Shown: positions 36,105-45,067, counted from the stretch's first letter. The stretch: 64,000 nt of DNA from Bog-159 sp963843255 (GCA_963843255.1 CAWJJQ010000009.1:682001-746000); one strand, 5' to 3'. Notes: generated from the sequence alone by a model not told the origin. A program made the numbers and translations.

Positions 36105-37130
36105 TTACGGATTGGATCCGCCGGCCACAACGTTCGTGGTCTTGGGGTTGTCGTCCAGCTTCACCCAGCCCGGACAGACGTTCCCGCTGCACGGTTTCCC
36201 CGTATACTGCCAGATCGAATTGTCCTGGTGCTTCTGATAGACGGTGCCGATGCCGGCATAGGTCCATACGGTTTTGGGATTGTCATCGAGCATCACCCAA
36301 CCGGGACAACTATTCCCGTTGCACGGTGTGCCGGTGTACTGCCAGATCGTATTGTTTTTGTGTTGCTGGTAGAGATTGTTGCCCGCGGAAATTCGCATGG
36401 TATTCGGGTTGTCGTCAACTCTCACCCAGCCGCTGCACGAACCTCCGTTGCAGGCGGGTCCGGTATACTCCCAGATCGAGCCGTCGTTGTGCTGCTGGTA
36501 CAGCGCGGTTGCTCCGGCCGCGAGGACTGGAAAGGTATTAGGGTTGTCGTCAATTTGGAGCCAGCCGGGACAATAAGAATTCGCATTGCAGGGCGGGCCG
36601 GTATACTGCCAGAGCGTGCCGTCAAAATGCAGCTCATAAAAGAAACTTCCGCCTGCGGCAACATTTTCCAAGCTGGAGTTTTGATCGAGCCTCACCCAAC
36701 CAGGGCAAGAGCTGCCGCTGCAGGGTGTACCCGTATATTGCCAGATGGAAGCGTCACTATGTATCTCATAGAGACCGCTTGCCCCGACAAAAATTCCTGT
36801 ACCGATTGGATTGTCATCGAGCATGATCCAACCGGGACAAGAGCCGCCGCTGCAGGGGGGCCCGACATAACTCCAGATGGAGCCGTCCACGTGCAACTGG
36901 TAGAGTTCGCTTCCCCGGCCCGCAATCGTCATGGTCTGGGTGTTGTTATCGAGTTCAACCCAGCCGGTACAAACATTCCCGCTGCAGGGCACACCCGTAT
37001 ATTGCCAGATGGTGCCGTCGTTGTGCTGTTGATAGAGTCCCGTACCGGCCCAAGCCATGGGAGCCATAATCGCCGCGGTGCCGGCCGCCAGCAGCGCGAT
37101 CCGCTGCCATAAAGTAATTCTCGTAGTCAT
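36105..37130 (-). CDS. Secreted seven-repeat protein, predicted beta-propeller
   Basis: A 341-residue protein with a signal peptide (ALLAAGTAAIMAPMAWA) and exactly seven repeats of about 43-45 residues. The repeat core is LYQ.H.DG.IWQYTG.PC, then C.GWV.LDDNP.T, then .I.AGG. Each repeat has two cysteines four to five residues apart, which could form one disulfide per blade. Seven repeats with conserved Trp, Tyr and Gly suggest a seven-bladed propeller like PLL or tectonin lectins; sugar binding is inference. GAAGA before the ATG at 37130 is a plausible ribosome site. I do not recognise a named family. Confidence 0.72.
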   Translation of the reverse strand: MTTRITLWQRIALLAAGTAAIMAPMAWAGTGLYQQHNDGTIWQYTGVPCSGNVCTGWVELDNNTQTMTIAGRGSELYQLHVDGSIWSYVGPPCSGGSCPGWIMLDDNPIGTGIFVGASGLYEIHSDASIWQYTGTPCSGSSCPGWVRLDQNSSLENVAAGGSFFYELHFDGTLWQYTGPPCNANSYCPGWLQIDDNPNTFPVLAAGATALYQQHNDGSIWEYTGPACNGGSCSGWVRVDDNPNTMRISAGNNLYQQHKNNTIWQYTGTPCNGNSCPGWVMLDDNPKTVWTYAGIGTVYQKHQDNSIWQYTGKPCSGNVCPGWVKLDDNPKTTNVVAGGSNP

Positions 37131-37649
37131 AACCGATTCTTCCTTCTTATGTGTGGAGTGCTGCCATTTCCAGGCACAGGTAGGCGCATGGCTTTCCTGA
37201 ATTCCGGGGGGCAGTTCGGATGAACTGAATTCGTCCACTAGGTAATGCGGAAAAGCTTGGCGGAGTTTTTTGTTTTAATTCCAAGGGAGTGTCTTTTTTT
37301 GGTGGCTACGGGCTCGCGCGAGGGCGCCCCCTAAGAGGCCGGCATCGTGGGACGTACCATTCGCGACGGCGAGATGGTCGACGGCAAGGCAGTTTGTACC
37401 AGGTAATTCTCGAGGGTCCTTTGCCCTTCGGCGAGAAGAAGACCATCCAGGTGGTGGAGAGTAACCCGGTTCTCCGAAGGTTGCTGCAGAAGACCCTGAG
37501 ACACTCTCGACGTGCGGATTCTGTTGCTCAAAGTACGGCTGGTATTTTATCGGAAAAGTCTTCCTGCCAGCTTCCAGGGCTTTCGCTCCACAAATCCTAA
37601 GCCTTGACGTTCGCCTGGTGCGTTTGCGGCATAGGGCTCCCCGCCGCTA
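37131..37649. other. Intergenic with a possible gene remnant
   Basis: Near 37340-37510 two frames together read as protein: AGIVGRTIRDGEMVDGKA, then after a shift at about 37392 LYQVILEGPLPFGEKKT and QVVESNPVLRRLLQKTL. This looks like one decayed gene, which I cannot name. Nothing else is visible in the stretch. Confidence 0.3.
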
Positions 37650-37775
37650 TCAACGGCCTGTCCGCTGCTCGAGCAACCGGATCACGCCCGCCAGGCAGGC
37701 CCTGGCAATCCAGAAGGAGAGCGGGAGAGTCGTGGCCGCCATAATGAATACAGCACAAAAACCAAACTGTTGCAT
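37650..37775 (-). CDS. Small single-pass membrane protein (41 aa)
   Basis: A 41-residue frame starts at 37775 behind a strong ribosome site (AAGGGAGA). It holds one hydrophobic helix (FCAVFIMAATTLPLSFWIA) followed by a basic tail ending LLEQRTGR, so it is probably an inner-membrane microprotein. It starts 13 bases after the L,D-transpeptidase stop and is likely co-transcribed with it. The function is unknown. Confidence 0.5.
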   Translation of the reverse strand: MQQFGFCAVFIMAATTLPLSFWIARACLAGVIRLLEQRTGR

Positions 37776-37788
37776 CGCTGTTCTCCCT

Positions 37789-38361
37789 TTACTGCCCACC
37801 CGATATGCCGGCCGGTGCCGGCGCGACGGGCGTAGCGGCGGCCACTGTTTGTGACGCGGGTCCGCCAAACAGGCGGACCACTTCGTCGGTCCGCTCGGCC
37901 ACCAGTTCCACGGCATCGCCGACGGCGACCAATCCGAATAGCTCTTCTACGTCGGCGTTCTGCATCCGGATGCATCCGTGCGACGCGGCGTGCCCGATCG
38001 AGCGCGGGTTGCTGGTGCCGTGAATGCCGTAGCCGCGGCGGCTCAGTCCTATCCAACGCGGGCCCAGCGGATTGCTTTTGCCGGGCGGCACTATCTTGTG
38101 CGGACCGTACCAGGTGGGATGCACAACCCGTTCTACTACCGTGAAACTGCCCGACGGGCTGGGCGTCACCGCGGCGCCGACCGCTACCGGATAAATCTTC
38201 ACCGCGCGGCCATCTTCCACCAGCGCCAGTTTGCGGTCCGCGATGCTCACCACAATCCTGCGCGCCACGGGCCGTGCTTCCTGCGCCAACGCCTCCGCCG
38301 CCGCGAACAGCAGTACCGCCACCGCCCTAAAATGCCTCAACTGCCGCCTGGAGTCCCGCAT
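37789..38361 (-). CDS. L,D-transpeptidase (YkuD domain)
   Basis: A 190-residue periplasmic enzyme that cross-links peptidoglycan or attaches proteins to it. A signal peptide (FRAVAVLLFAAAEALAQ) is followed by a YkuD domain. The catalytic motif HGTSNPRSIGHAASHGCIRM contains the conserved His, Ser and nucleophilic Cys. The domain opens with RIVVSIADRKLALVEDG, the usual first strands. The C-terminus is an Ala/Pro tail. The start at 38361 is placed just before the signal peptide; the frame extends upstream without evidence. It is divergent from polX. Confidence 0.88.
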   Translation of the reverse strand: MRDSRRQLRHFRAVAVLLFAAAEALAQEARPVARRIVVSIADRKLALVEDGRAVKIYPVAVGAAVTPSPSGSFTVVERVVHPTWYGPHKIVPPGKSNPLGPRWIGLSRRGYGIHGTSNPRSIGHAASHGCIRMQNADVEELFGLVAVGDAVELVAERTDEVVRLFGGPASQTVAAATPVAPAPAGISGGQ

Positions 38362-38488
38362 TCTCTTGCCTCCGATCACCTCGGATGAGTGCAGCCCGAA
38401 TACCGCGGCTATCCTGATGATTCCGCGTCCGGGCCGTGTGCCCCGAGACACGGCGCGGGTGTCAGCCTCACGCTAAAATGGACCTCGC

Positions 38489-40216
38489 ATGGAGAACAAG
38501 GAGATAGCGCGCATCCTTGGAGAGACCGCCGATCTGATGGAGATCGCGGGGGAGGATTCGTTCCGCATCCGCAGCTATCGGAACGGCGCCACGGCCGTGG
38601 AAGGTCACCCGGAACGGATTGAAGATATCCTGAAGGACCCCGAGCGCAAAGTCACCGAGATTTCCGGGATTGGGAAAGGCCTGGCCGCCGTCCTGCAGGA
38701 GATCGTGGCGCGGCGCTCCTGCGAACGGCGCGATTTGCTGCTCGCGAAGTTTCCTTCGGGGGCGCTGGAGTTCCTCAAGATCCAGGGGCTGGGGCCGAAA
38801 AGCATCGCGCTCCTTTTTGAGCACTACCAGGTGGGCACCATCGACGAACTCGAGCGCCTCTGCATCGAACAGAAGCTACGTGTGCTGCCACGCATGGGCG
38901 CAAAGCTGGAAGAGAAGGTGCTCAAGTCGATCGCGCAATACCGCCAGCGCACCGGCCGTTATTTATTGAGCTATGCGGAAGACATGGCTCGCGATCTGAC
39001 CAACTATTTGACCGAACTGCCGGGCATCGAGCAAATCACGCCGGCGGGAAGCCTGCGGCGGGGCCGCGAGACGGTGGGCGATCTCGACCTGCTGGTTACA
39101 GGTCCGGCCGCGGGGGAGGTGCTGGAACGTTTCATCCGATTCCCCAGAGTGGAGCAACTCTTGGCGCGCGGCGAGAACAAAGCCAGCGCCACCGTGGGGC
39201 GCGAGGGATTGCAGGTGGATGTGCGCGCTCTGCCGCGGGAGAGTTTCGGCGCCGCATTGCAGTATTTCACGGGCAGCAAAGATCATAACGTCGCGATCCG
39301 CACGCGCGCGGTGAAGATGGGGCTGAAGCTCAGCGAATACGGCTTATACCGCAGCGCGGACGATACCAAAGTTGCCGGCGAAACCGAAGCGGGCGTGTAC
39401 GAAGCGCTGGGCCTGCGCTGGATACCGCCGGAACTGCGCGAGAATCTGGGCGAGATCGAACGCGCGGCCGAAGATCGCCTGCCCGAACTGGTCGAGCTGT
39501 CGCATATCCGCGGCGACGTGCACATGCACACCACCGAGACCGACGGGCGCGCGTCGCTGGACGAAATGGCGGCGGCGGCCCGCGAGCGCGGCTACGAATA
39601 CATTGCCATTACCGACCATTCCAAGTCACTGGCAATGACCAACGGGCTTGATGAGCAGCGCGCGGTCGCCTTTGCCGCGCACGTGCGCGAATTGAACCGC
39701 AACGGACCGGGCATCCGCATCTTTTCGGGGCTGGAGTGCGACATCCTGAAAGACGGCGCCATGGACCTGGCCAATGACGCGCTGGCGGAACTCGACCTGG
39801 TGATCGGCAGCGTCCACAGCCACATGAACCTGGAAGCCGCGGAGATGACCGACCGCCTGCTGCGCGCGCTGGAGTGCCCGGCAATTCGGGTGCTGGGCCA
39901 TCCGACCGGGCGCATGCTGCTGCATCGCGACGCCTACCCGTTCGATTTCGAGCGGGTAGTGGATGAGGCCGTGCGGCGCGGCGTCTGGCTGGAAATCAAC
40001 GCCAGCCCGGAGCGGCTGGATCTCAGCGCCAATCATATCCGGACGGCCAAAGCGCGCGGGGCGCGGTTTACCATCTCGACGGACGCGCATCACCCCAAGC
40101 ATTTGGCCAACTTGCGTTACGGCGTGATTACAGCGCGGCGCGGATGGCTGGCTCCGGGCGATGTCATGAACACAAAGACGGCGGACGCTTTTGCGGCGGC
40201 TCTGCGCGGAAACTGA
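38489..40216 (+). CDS. polX: DNA polymerase/3'-5' exonuclease PolX
   Basis: A 575-residue family X repair polymerase with a C-terminal PHP nuclease. Residues 1-90 form the 8-kDa lyase-like domain with helix-hairpin-helix (ISGIGKGLAAVLQEI), and a second HhH is at IQGLGPKSIALLF. The polymerase active site is in SLRRGRETVGDLDLLV, with the two metal-binding aspartates. The PHP domain starts at RGDVHMHTTETDG and contains ITDHSKSL, GLECDI and HPTGRM metal ligands. Length and order match bacterial PolX. TAAAAT ends 9 bases before the ATG and there is no Shine-Dalgarno, so the start may be leaderless. The Nudix gene follows after 2 bases. Confidence 0.95.
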   Translation: MENKEIARILGETADLMEIAGEDSFRIRSYRNGATAVEGHPERIEDILKDPERKVTEISGIGKGLAAVLQEIVARRSCERRDLLLAKFPSGALEFLKIQGLGPKSIALLFEHYQVGTIDELERLCIEQKLRVLPRMGAKLEEKVLKSIAQYRQRTGRYLLSYAEDMARDLTNYLTELPGIEQITPAGSLRRGRETVGDLDLLVTGPAAGEVLERFIRFPRVEQLLARGENKASATVGREGLQVDVRALPRESFGAALQYFTGSKDHNVAIRTRAVKMGLKLSEYGLYRSADDTKVAGETEAGVYEALGLRWIPPELRENLGEIERAAEDRLPELVELSHIRGDVHMHTTETDGRASLDEMAAAARERGYEYIAITDHSKSLAMTNGLDEQRAVAFAAHVRELNRNGPGIRIFSGLECDILKDGAMDLANDALAELDLVIGSVHSHMNLEAAEMTDRLLRALECPAIRVLGHPTGRMLLHRDAYPFDFERVVDEAVRRGVWLEINASPERLDLSANHIRTAKARGARFTISTDAHHPKHLANLRYGVITARRGWLAPGDVMNTKTADAFAAALRGN

Positions 40217-40218
40217 TT

Positions 40219-40737
40219 ATGAAAATCATTTCTTCACACGAAGTATATAAGTGCAACCTGTTCCGTGTTACCGAAGAAGAGGCCACCGATCCGAGCGGGT
40301 TCCACATCAAGCGGTCGATCGTGCAGCATATAGGATCGGCGGTGATGATGGCCGTGGATGAGAAGAATCGGATCCTGCTGGTGCGGCAGTTCCGGCTGCC
40401 CGCCGCCAAGTCGCTCTGGGAACTGCCGGCGGGGCGCCTGGATGAAGGCGAAAAGCCTCTCCAGGCGGCGCGCCGTGAGTTGCGCGAGGAAACCGGCTAC
40501 CAGGCGCGTAATTGGAAAAAGCTGGCGACGTTTTGGCCCAGTCCGGGATATGTGGCGGAAAAAATGACGATTTTCCTGGCGACGGGCCTGGCCGCCGGCA
40601 AGGCGGAACCCATGGAAGATGAGCGCATCGAATGCCGGTGGTTCACGCGTAAAGAGCTTGACGGGATGATCCGCGAAGGCAAAATCGAAGACGGCAAGAC
40701 CATACTCGGCTTCCTGACGTGGATGCGTTATAAATAA
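40219..40737 (+). CDS. Nudix hydrolase (ADP-ribose pyrophosphatase-like)
   Basis: A 172-residue Nudix protein. The Nudix box reads GRLDEGEKPLQAARRELREE followed by TGY, with all metal-binding glutamates. A PSPGYVAEKM segment 15-17 residues later and an ELPAG motif just before the box are typical of ADP-ribose pyrophosphatases. It starts 2 bases after the polX stop codon, so the two are one operon. The role is probably removal of ADP-ribose or a damaged nucleotide. Confidence 0.9.
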   Translation: MKIISSHEVYKCNLFRVTEEEATDPSGFHIKRSIVQHIGSAVMMAVDEKNRILLVRQFRLPAAKSLWELPAGRLDEGEKPLQAARRELREETGYQARNWKKLATFWPSPGYVAEKMTIFLATGLAAGKAEPMEDERIECRWFTRKELDGMIREGKIEDGKTILGFLTWMRYK

Positions 40738-40830
40738 GCTACGCTATAAAATAGGATGCGCCGGAAATAGCCGGGCAAGCCGTGCCCACAGCCTGCTAGA
40801 ATAGGAAGACTGTTTTTCGAGGAGATTCGA

Positions 40831-40962
40831 TTGGCGGAAGACAAAACCTACAAAGCCGAATATCTGGGTAGCGGAACGTTCAACATCAGCAAGCCCAAGC
40901 GGACTAAAGCGAAGCGGCGCCAGACCAACCTGAAAAATCCGCAGCGCGGCGCCCGGAAGTAG
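40831..40962 (+). CDS. Small basic protein (43 aa), TTG start
   Basis: A TTG at 40831 stands 7 bases after GAGGAG and opens a 43-residue frame. The product is strongly basic in its second half (SKPKRTKAKRRQTNLKNPQR) and has a more neutral start (AEDKTYKAEYLGSGTFNI). TAGAAT upstream (40797-40802) could be a -10 box. The composition suggests nucleic-acid or ribosome binding, but I do not recognise the family. The start codon choice is decided by the ribosome site. Confidence 0.55.
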   Translation: MAEDKTYKAEYLGSGTFNISKPKRTKAKRRQTNLKNPQRGARK

Positions 40963-41079
40963 CCGGGTCGCTCCAGTACAGATAGCCCGGCCATGTTTGC
41001 CATGGGCGTCCGGCTTTTGTGCGAGAATGGAAGAACAGAATTAAAGGCATTCCGAAGGTGTAACCCCTGGGAGGCGCAC

Positions 41080-41391
41080 GTGAGCTACGATCCTGAAACG
41101 CCGTTTGACAGCATCGAAGGTTCTCAAGAGTACGTTTCGCTCCTCGCGGAAGCCATCGAAGAGGCTCGCAAAGAAGTGGATGCGGATATAGCAGTGGCTA
41201 CCGGAGAGGGCGCGGACCGCCGTGCGGAGGCGCTGCAACTTGTCAGTTATAACTTGGCCAAATTAACTCTTCACATTACGACGAGCCGCCGGATCCTGAA
41301 CGATCTGCGGACGCTGCGCCGCCTGTTGCTGGCGGAACGGCAAGGCGAATCTGTCCCGGTAGCCAAACGTGTAGCCGGCGCCGGTGACTGA
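41080..41391 (+). CDS. Hypothetical helical protein (103 aa)
   Basis: A GTG at 41080 follows GGGAGG and begins SYDPETPFDSIEGSQEYVSL. The rest is predicted to be helices with charged faces (LLAEAIEEARKEVDAD, LVSYNLAKLTLHITTSRRIL, NDLRTLRRLLLAERQ), probably a helical hairpin. No signal peptide or known domain is seen. The next gene begins 6 bases later. Confidence 0.65.
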   Translation: MSYDPETPFDSIEGSQEYVSLLAEAIEEARKEVDADIAVATGEGADRRAEALQLVSYNLAKLTLHITTSRRILNDLRTLRRLLLAERQGESVPVAKRVAGAGD

Positions 41392-41397
41392 AGTTAA

Positions 41398-42234
41398 ATG
41401 ACACGCAGGTCTCTTCTGGAAAGGCTGCTGGCCGGCGGAGCGGTTCTCCGCGCAGCGGGCGCCCAACGCCCCGGCCCTAAAATCGGTGTTACCGATTGGA
41501 ATCTCGATCTGACAGGGAACATCGAAGCCGTAGCCTTGGCCGCCAAGCTCGGATTTGATGGGGTGCAGGTGAGTCTCGGGCGAACGCCTGCTTCGGACAA
41601 ACTTCCGCTTGATGATGCCGCCATTCAGGCGCAGTATCTGGCTGCCGCTAAAAAACAAGGCATTGCGCTGTCGGGCACCTGCCTCGACATCCTGCACGTC
41701 GATCATCTGAAGGACAACAAGCGCGCCCAAAAGTGGGTCGCCGACAGCATCCCGATTACGGCCAACCTCCAGGCCGATGTGGTGCTCCTGCCTTTCTTCG
41801 GCAAAGCTTCTTTGATGAACCACGCCGAGATGGACTACGTTGGCGACGTATTAAAGGATCTGGCGCCCGCCGCCGAAAAGGCCGGTGTGAAGCTGGGACT
41901 GGAAGATACTATTTCGGCCGAGGATAACGTGCGCATTATGGATCGCGCCAAATCCTCCGCGGTGAAGGTTTACTATGATGTCGGTAACTCCACCCATGGC
42001 GGCTTCAACGTAGTTAAAGAGATCCGCTGGCTGGGCGCTTCCCGCATCTGCCAAATGCATCTGAAAGACAACCCGCATTATCTGGGAGAGGGTTCCATCG
42101 ATTTCCCGGCGGTGATGCAGGCCATCAAAGATATCGGCTTCCAGGGATTTGCGAACCTCGAGACGGATTGCCCTTCCAAGTCGGTCGAGAACGACATGAA
42201 GCGGAATCTGAAGTTCATCCGCGACCTGGCGTAG
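41398..42234 (+). CDS. Secreted sugar phosphate isomerase/epimerase (xylose-isomerase-like TIM barrel)
   Basis: A 278-residue TIM barrel of the AP endonuclease-2/sugar isomerase family. The N-terminus TRRSLLERLLAGGAVLRAAG looks like an export signal with a twin Arg. Metal-site motifs of the family are present: LGLEDTIS (Glu), YYDVGNSTHGGFN (Asp and His), MHLKDN (His), and FANLETD (Glu). The substrate cannot be read. The C-terminus is intact and the gene stops just before a truncated transposase. Confidence 0.85.
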   Translation: MTRRSLLERLLAGGAVLRAAGAQRPGPKIGVTDWNLDLTGNIEAVALAAKLGFDGVQVSLGRTPASDKLPLDDAAIQAQYLAAAKKQGIALSGTCLDILHVDHLKDNKRAQKWVADSIPITANLQADVVLLPFFGKASLMNHAEMDYVGDVLKDLAPAAEKAGVKLGLEDTISAEDNVRIMDRAKSSAVKVYYDVGNSTHGGFNVVKEIRWLGASRICQMHLKDNPHYLGEGSIDFPAVMQAIKDIGFQGFANLETDCPSKSVENDMKRNLKFIRDLA

Positions 42235-42239
42235 CGGGT

Positions 42240-43456
42240 TAGTTCCGGATCTCTCTCGCGCCAAGCGGAGGGAGCATCGGGAGCGGCGGGAGGCGCGGAA
42301 GCATTTTGGGGAACTGGTACAGATGGACGGCAGCTTCCATAGGTGGTTCGAGCAACGCGGGCCGGCAGGCTGCCTGATGAACCTGGTGGACGATGCCACG
42401 GCGACCACGCTCGCGCGGCTGGGCGCGCAGGAGACCATCTGGGCGGCAGCGGGCATGCTGCGGGCATGGATCGAGAAGTATGGCGTGCCGGTGGCCCTGT
42501 ACACGGATTGGAAGAATGTGTATGTGCGGGAAGCGACGGAGAAGGAGCTGCTGCGGGGCGAAGTGCCCGTGACGCAATTTGGGCGCATGTGTGAGCGGCT
42601 GGGGATCCGGATCATCGCCGCCAACTCGCCGCAGGCCAAGGGGCGGGTGGAGCGGAATCACGGGACGCATCAGGATCGGCTGGTGAAGAAACTGCGGCGC
42701 AAGAAGATCCAAAGCTATGCAGCCGCCAATGAGTATCTGGAGAGCGAGTATCTGGCCGAGCACAATAAACGATGCGCGCGCGCGGCCGCGGCGCAGGCGG
42801 ACTATCACCGCCGCCGACCGAGCCGGCCGGAATTGGACGAAGCATTCCGGCTGGAGACCGAGCGCACGATCGGCAACGACTGGGTGGTGCGACACGAGAA
42901 GCGGCTATTCCAGGTAAAGCGGCAAAGCCGCTATGCGCCGAGCAAGAGTCAGGTAGTGGTATGCGAATGGGAAGACGGCCGGCTGGAGATCCGGTACGGG
43001 GGCCGACGATTGTGTCACGAGGAGATCGCCGCGCGCCCGGCCGTCGAACCGCCGGTCAAACGGCGGCAGGCGCGACGGATACCGGCGCCGCCGCAGGCCA
43101 GCCACCCCTGGCGAAAAGACTATCGACAAATGCGGGCACGCAGGGGGACCGTGGGCTGAACCAAAGAGCTGTGGAAATGGCGGAGTGGTGGAAAGCGTGG
43201 AAATCCAAAACCAGGATTTCACCTCTTCCCACCGCTCCTTGGAAATCTCGCAAAACCGGCGAGATTCCCACATTCCCACAACTCCGGCGACGAGACGGTG
43301 GAAAAGTGGAAAACCAAGAGCAGGTTTCCCACTTTCCCACCGCCTTCTGGTGGGTTGAAGGAAGAAAAAACCAAGAGCAGTCAAGTGCGGGTGGGGCCAA
43401 GAAAAAGGGGACACTTCTACCGAGGTAAGGAAGGGGACATTTCTAACGAGGGTTGA
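42240..43456 (+). mobile_element. Remnant of an ISNCY-type insertion sequence, left end missing
   Basis: The element begins abruptly in mid-transposase 6 bases after the previous gene. It ends around 43456 with a GGGGACACTTCTA ... GGGGACATTTCTA doublet, typical of this IS group's right end. The 270 bases between the transposase and the right end hold imperfect repeats of CCACTTTTCCC and CTTTCCCACC type. Confidence 0.6.
42323..43159 (+). pseudogene. ISNCY-family transposase, 5'-truncated
   Basis: The frame covers the catalytic core and C-terminus of a DDE transposase. The first Asp is in QMDGSFHRWFE, the second in YTDWKNVYVRE, and the Glu in SPQAKGRVERNHGTHQDR. In-frame codons back to 42240 (SRAKRREHRERREA) belong to the linker before the core. 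The N-terminal helix-turn-helix domain is missing, so the protein cannot recognise its ends. The C-terminal basic tail (RRQARRIPAP) is present. Confidence 0.75.
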
Positions 43457-43569
43457 CACCCTCCATTAATTAGTTGACTTGCGTCCATTCCAGGTTTACT
43501 ATTCTAGTTTCGCGTTTTAAACCTGCACCACAGATAGAGGGGAACGGCGGTTTACTGGGGGACCCCGTA

Positions 43570-44079
43570 ATGACCTTTCAAATCGGTGAGAAGGTAGTCT
43601 ATCCCAACCAAGGTGTTGGGACCGTAGAGAACATCCGGGCTTGGGCGCTCGGAAATCAGTTCGAAAAGTGTTACCTGCTGCGAATGGTGTATGGCAGCAT
43701 CACGGTAACCGTGCCATTTTCGAAGGTCGCCAATATCGGGCTGCGGCCTATCACCAAAAATACCGAGATCTGCCGGATTCTAACTTACTTGTCCAACGGG
43801 CATTGCTATTCCAGCAGCGATTGGAAGGTTCGCTTCAAAGTGAACTCCGAGAAGATGCTCAGCGGCAGCCTGCTGCAGGTGGGTGAGGTGCTGAAGAGCC
43901 TGCTTGAATTGCAGAAAGACAAGCCCCTCTCGTTCCGCGAAAAGAAGATGCTGGATCGCGCGCGCCATATGCTGGTGGCCGAGATCGCTATCGCGCGCCA
44001 CTTCGGCGAAGCGGAGGCTACCGCGCTCTTACAAAAGTACCTGGATAAGGCCGCCCTCACGCTGCCGCCGGTTCTTTAA
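43570..44079 (+). CDS. CarD/CdnL-like transcription regulator
   Basis: A 169-residue protein. The N-terminal FQIGEKVVYPNQGVGTVENI is the Tudor-like RNA-polymerase-binding domain shared by CarD, CdnL and TRCF; the rest is helical (SFREKKMLDRARHMLVAEIA, ATALLQKYLDKA), as in CarD. Members bind RNA polymerase beta and stabilise open complexes at rRNA and stress promoters. The ATG at 43570 is chosen because the conserved domain begins there. Confidence 0.88.
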   Translation: MTFQIGEKVVYPNQGVGTVENIRAWALGNQFEKCYLLRMVYGSITVTVPFSKVANIGLRPITKNTEICRILTYLSNGHCYSSSDWKVRFKVNSEKMLSGSLLQVGEVLKSLLELQKDKPLSFREKKMLDRARHMLVAEIAIARHFGEAEATALLQKYLDKAALTLPPVL

Positions 44080-44148
44080 ACCCCTAGGACTCACCTGTCT
44101 TGCCTGCTATACCGTTCAGGCGCTAAGCTCCGAATTGGGGGTATCCCG

Positions 44149-44727
44149 ATGAATCGTCCGATGTATTTAATCTGCTGTTGTCTGCTGGCCACGACTGCGT
44201 TTGCGGAGCCGCAAAAGGGCGGCCGGACTGGCGGCATAGTCGCCGGGCCGCATAATGGGGGCGGCCATGTCCATGGGGCAATCCGCGGTTTCGGTTACGG
44301 CCGGAACGGATATGGCTATGGCGGATACGGCTATGGGGGTTACTACGGCGGGTATTTCGACCCATTCTACGACCAGAATGGTTTTTATCCATTCACCCAG
44401 CCGGCTGAGGCAGGGGCACCCACGCCACTGATTTACCCCTCAACGGCGCAGCCGGCCATGGTGGCGCCGGTTCACTCGGTCATCCACGAGTACACGCATG
44501 CGCAGGATTACGGCACGGGAGGCATGCCCGACAAAAGCCCCGTCCTTTATCTGATCGCCTTCCGCGACAAAAATATCCGGGCCGCAATGACCTATTGGAT
44601 CCAGGATGGCACCTTGCATTACCTGGACACGGACCACAAAGAGCAGCATGCACCGTTGACGGCGGTAGACCGCGAGATGAGCGCACAGCTCAACCGCGAG
44701 CGTCACATTCCCTTTACTATCGAGTAA
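44149..44727 (+). CDS. Secreted Gly/Tyr-rich hypothetical protein
   Basis: A 192-residue exported protein. A signal peptide (YLICCCLLATTAFA) is followed by a Gly-Tyr run (YGRNGYGYGGYGYGGYYGG, about 45-65). The C-terminal domain VLYLIAFRDKNIRAAMTYWI followed by LHYLDTDHKEQ is a short beta module common in acidobacterial exported proteins. The role is unknown. It converges on the gene at 44735. Confidence 0.7.
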   Translation: MNRPMYLICCCLLATTAFAEPQKGGRTGGIVAGPHNGGGHVHGAIRGFGYGRNGYGYGGYGYGGYYGGYFDPFYDQNGFYPFTQPAEAGAPTPLIYPSTAQPAMVAPVHSVIHEYTHAQDYGTGGMPDKSPVLYLIAFRDKNIRAAMTYWIQDGTLHYLDTDHKEQHAPLTAVDREMSAQLNRERHIPFTIE

Positions 44728-44734
44728 GACCGGA

Positions 44735-45067
44735 CTACGCCGGGGCTGCCACGGCGTGCTTGCCGTGAATCGAGTCGAGCATCGCCGTAGTTTGCAATGT
44801 TACGGAGTGAAAACCACACGCTTCCAGTAAGTTGCGGACTTCCGGAAGCCGGTTGTCGTAGGCCGGAAACTCGACTATGGCAGCGGGGTGGCCCAGCGAT
44901 CCTCCGTCATGATAGATCTGCGGATTTACGGGAAAATCGAGGTATGCCAGCGCATCCAGGAGAGCTTCCAAACGAGGCGGCTCTATCGAAATAGCAACCG
45001 AAACCAAAACCCCTTCCGCGCCCGAAAGGGGAACTTCCGATGAAACAGCAGCGGACCAGACGCTCAT
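44735..45067 (-). CDS. Hypothetical protein (110 aa) behind an attenuator-like leader
   Basis: The frame starts at 45067 behind a good ribosome site (GGAGG, 7 bases away). The protein is an alpha/beta fold with VSVAISIEPPRLEALLDALA and AIVEFPAYDNRLPEVRNLLE, resembling ACT/ferredoxin-like ligand domains. I do not recognise a family. An intrinsic terminator lies in its leader, so its expression may depend on read-through. Confidence 0.6.
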   Translation of the reverse strand: MSVWSAAVSSEVPLSGAEGVLVSVAISIEPPRLEALLDALAYLDFPVNPQIYHDGGSLGHPAAIVEFPAYDNRLPEVRNLLEACGFHSVTLQTTAMLDSIHGKHAVAAPA

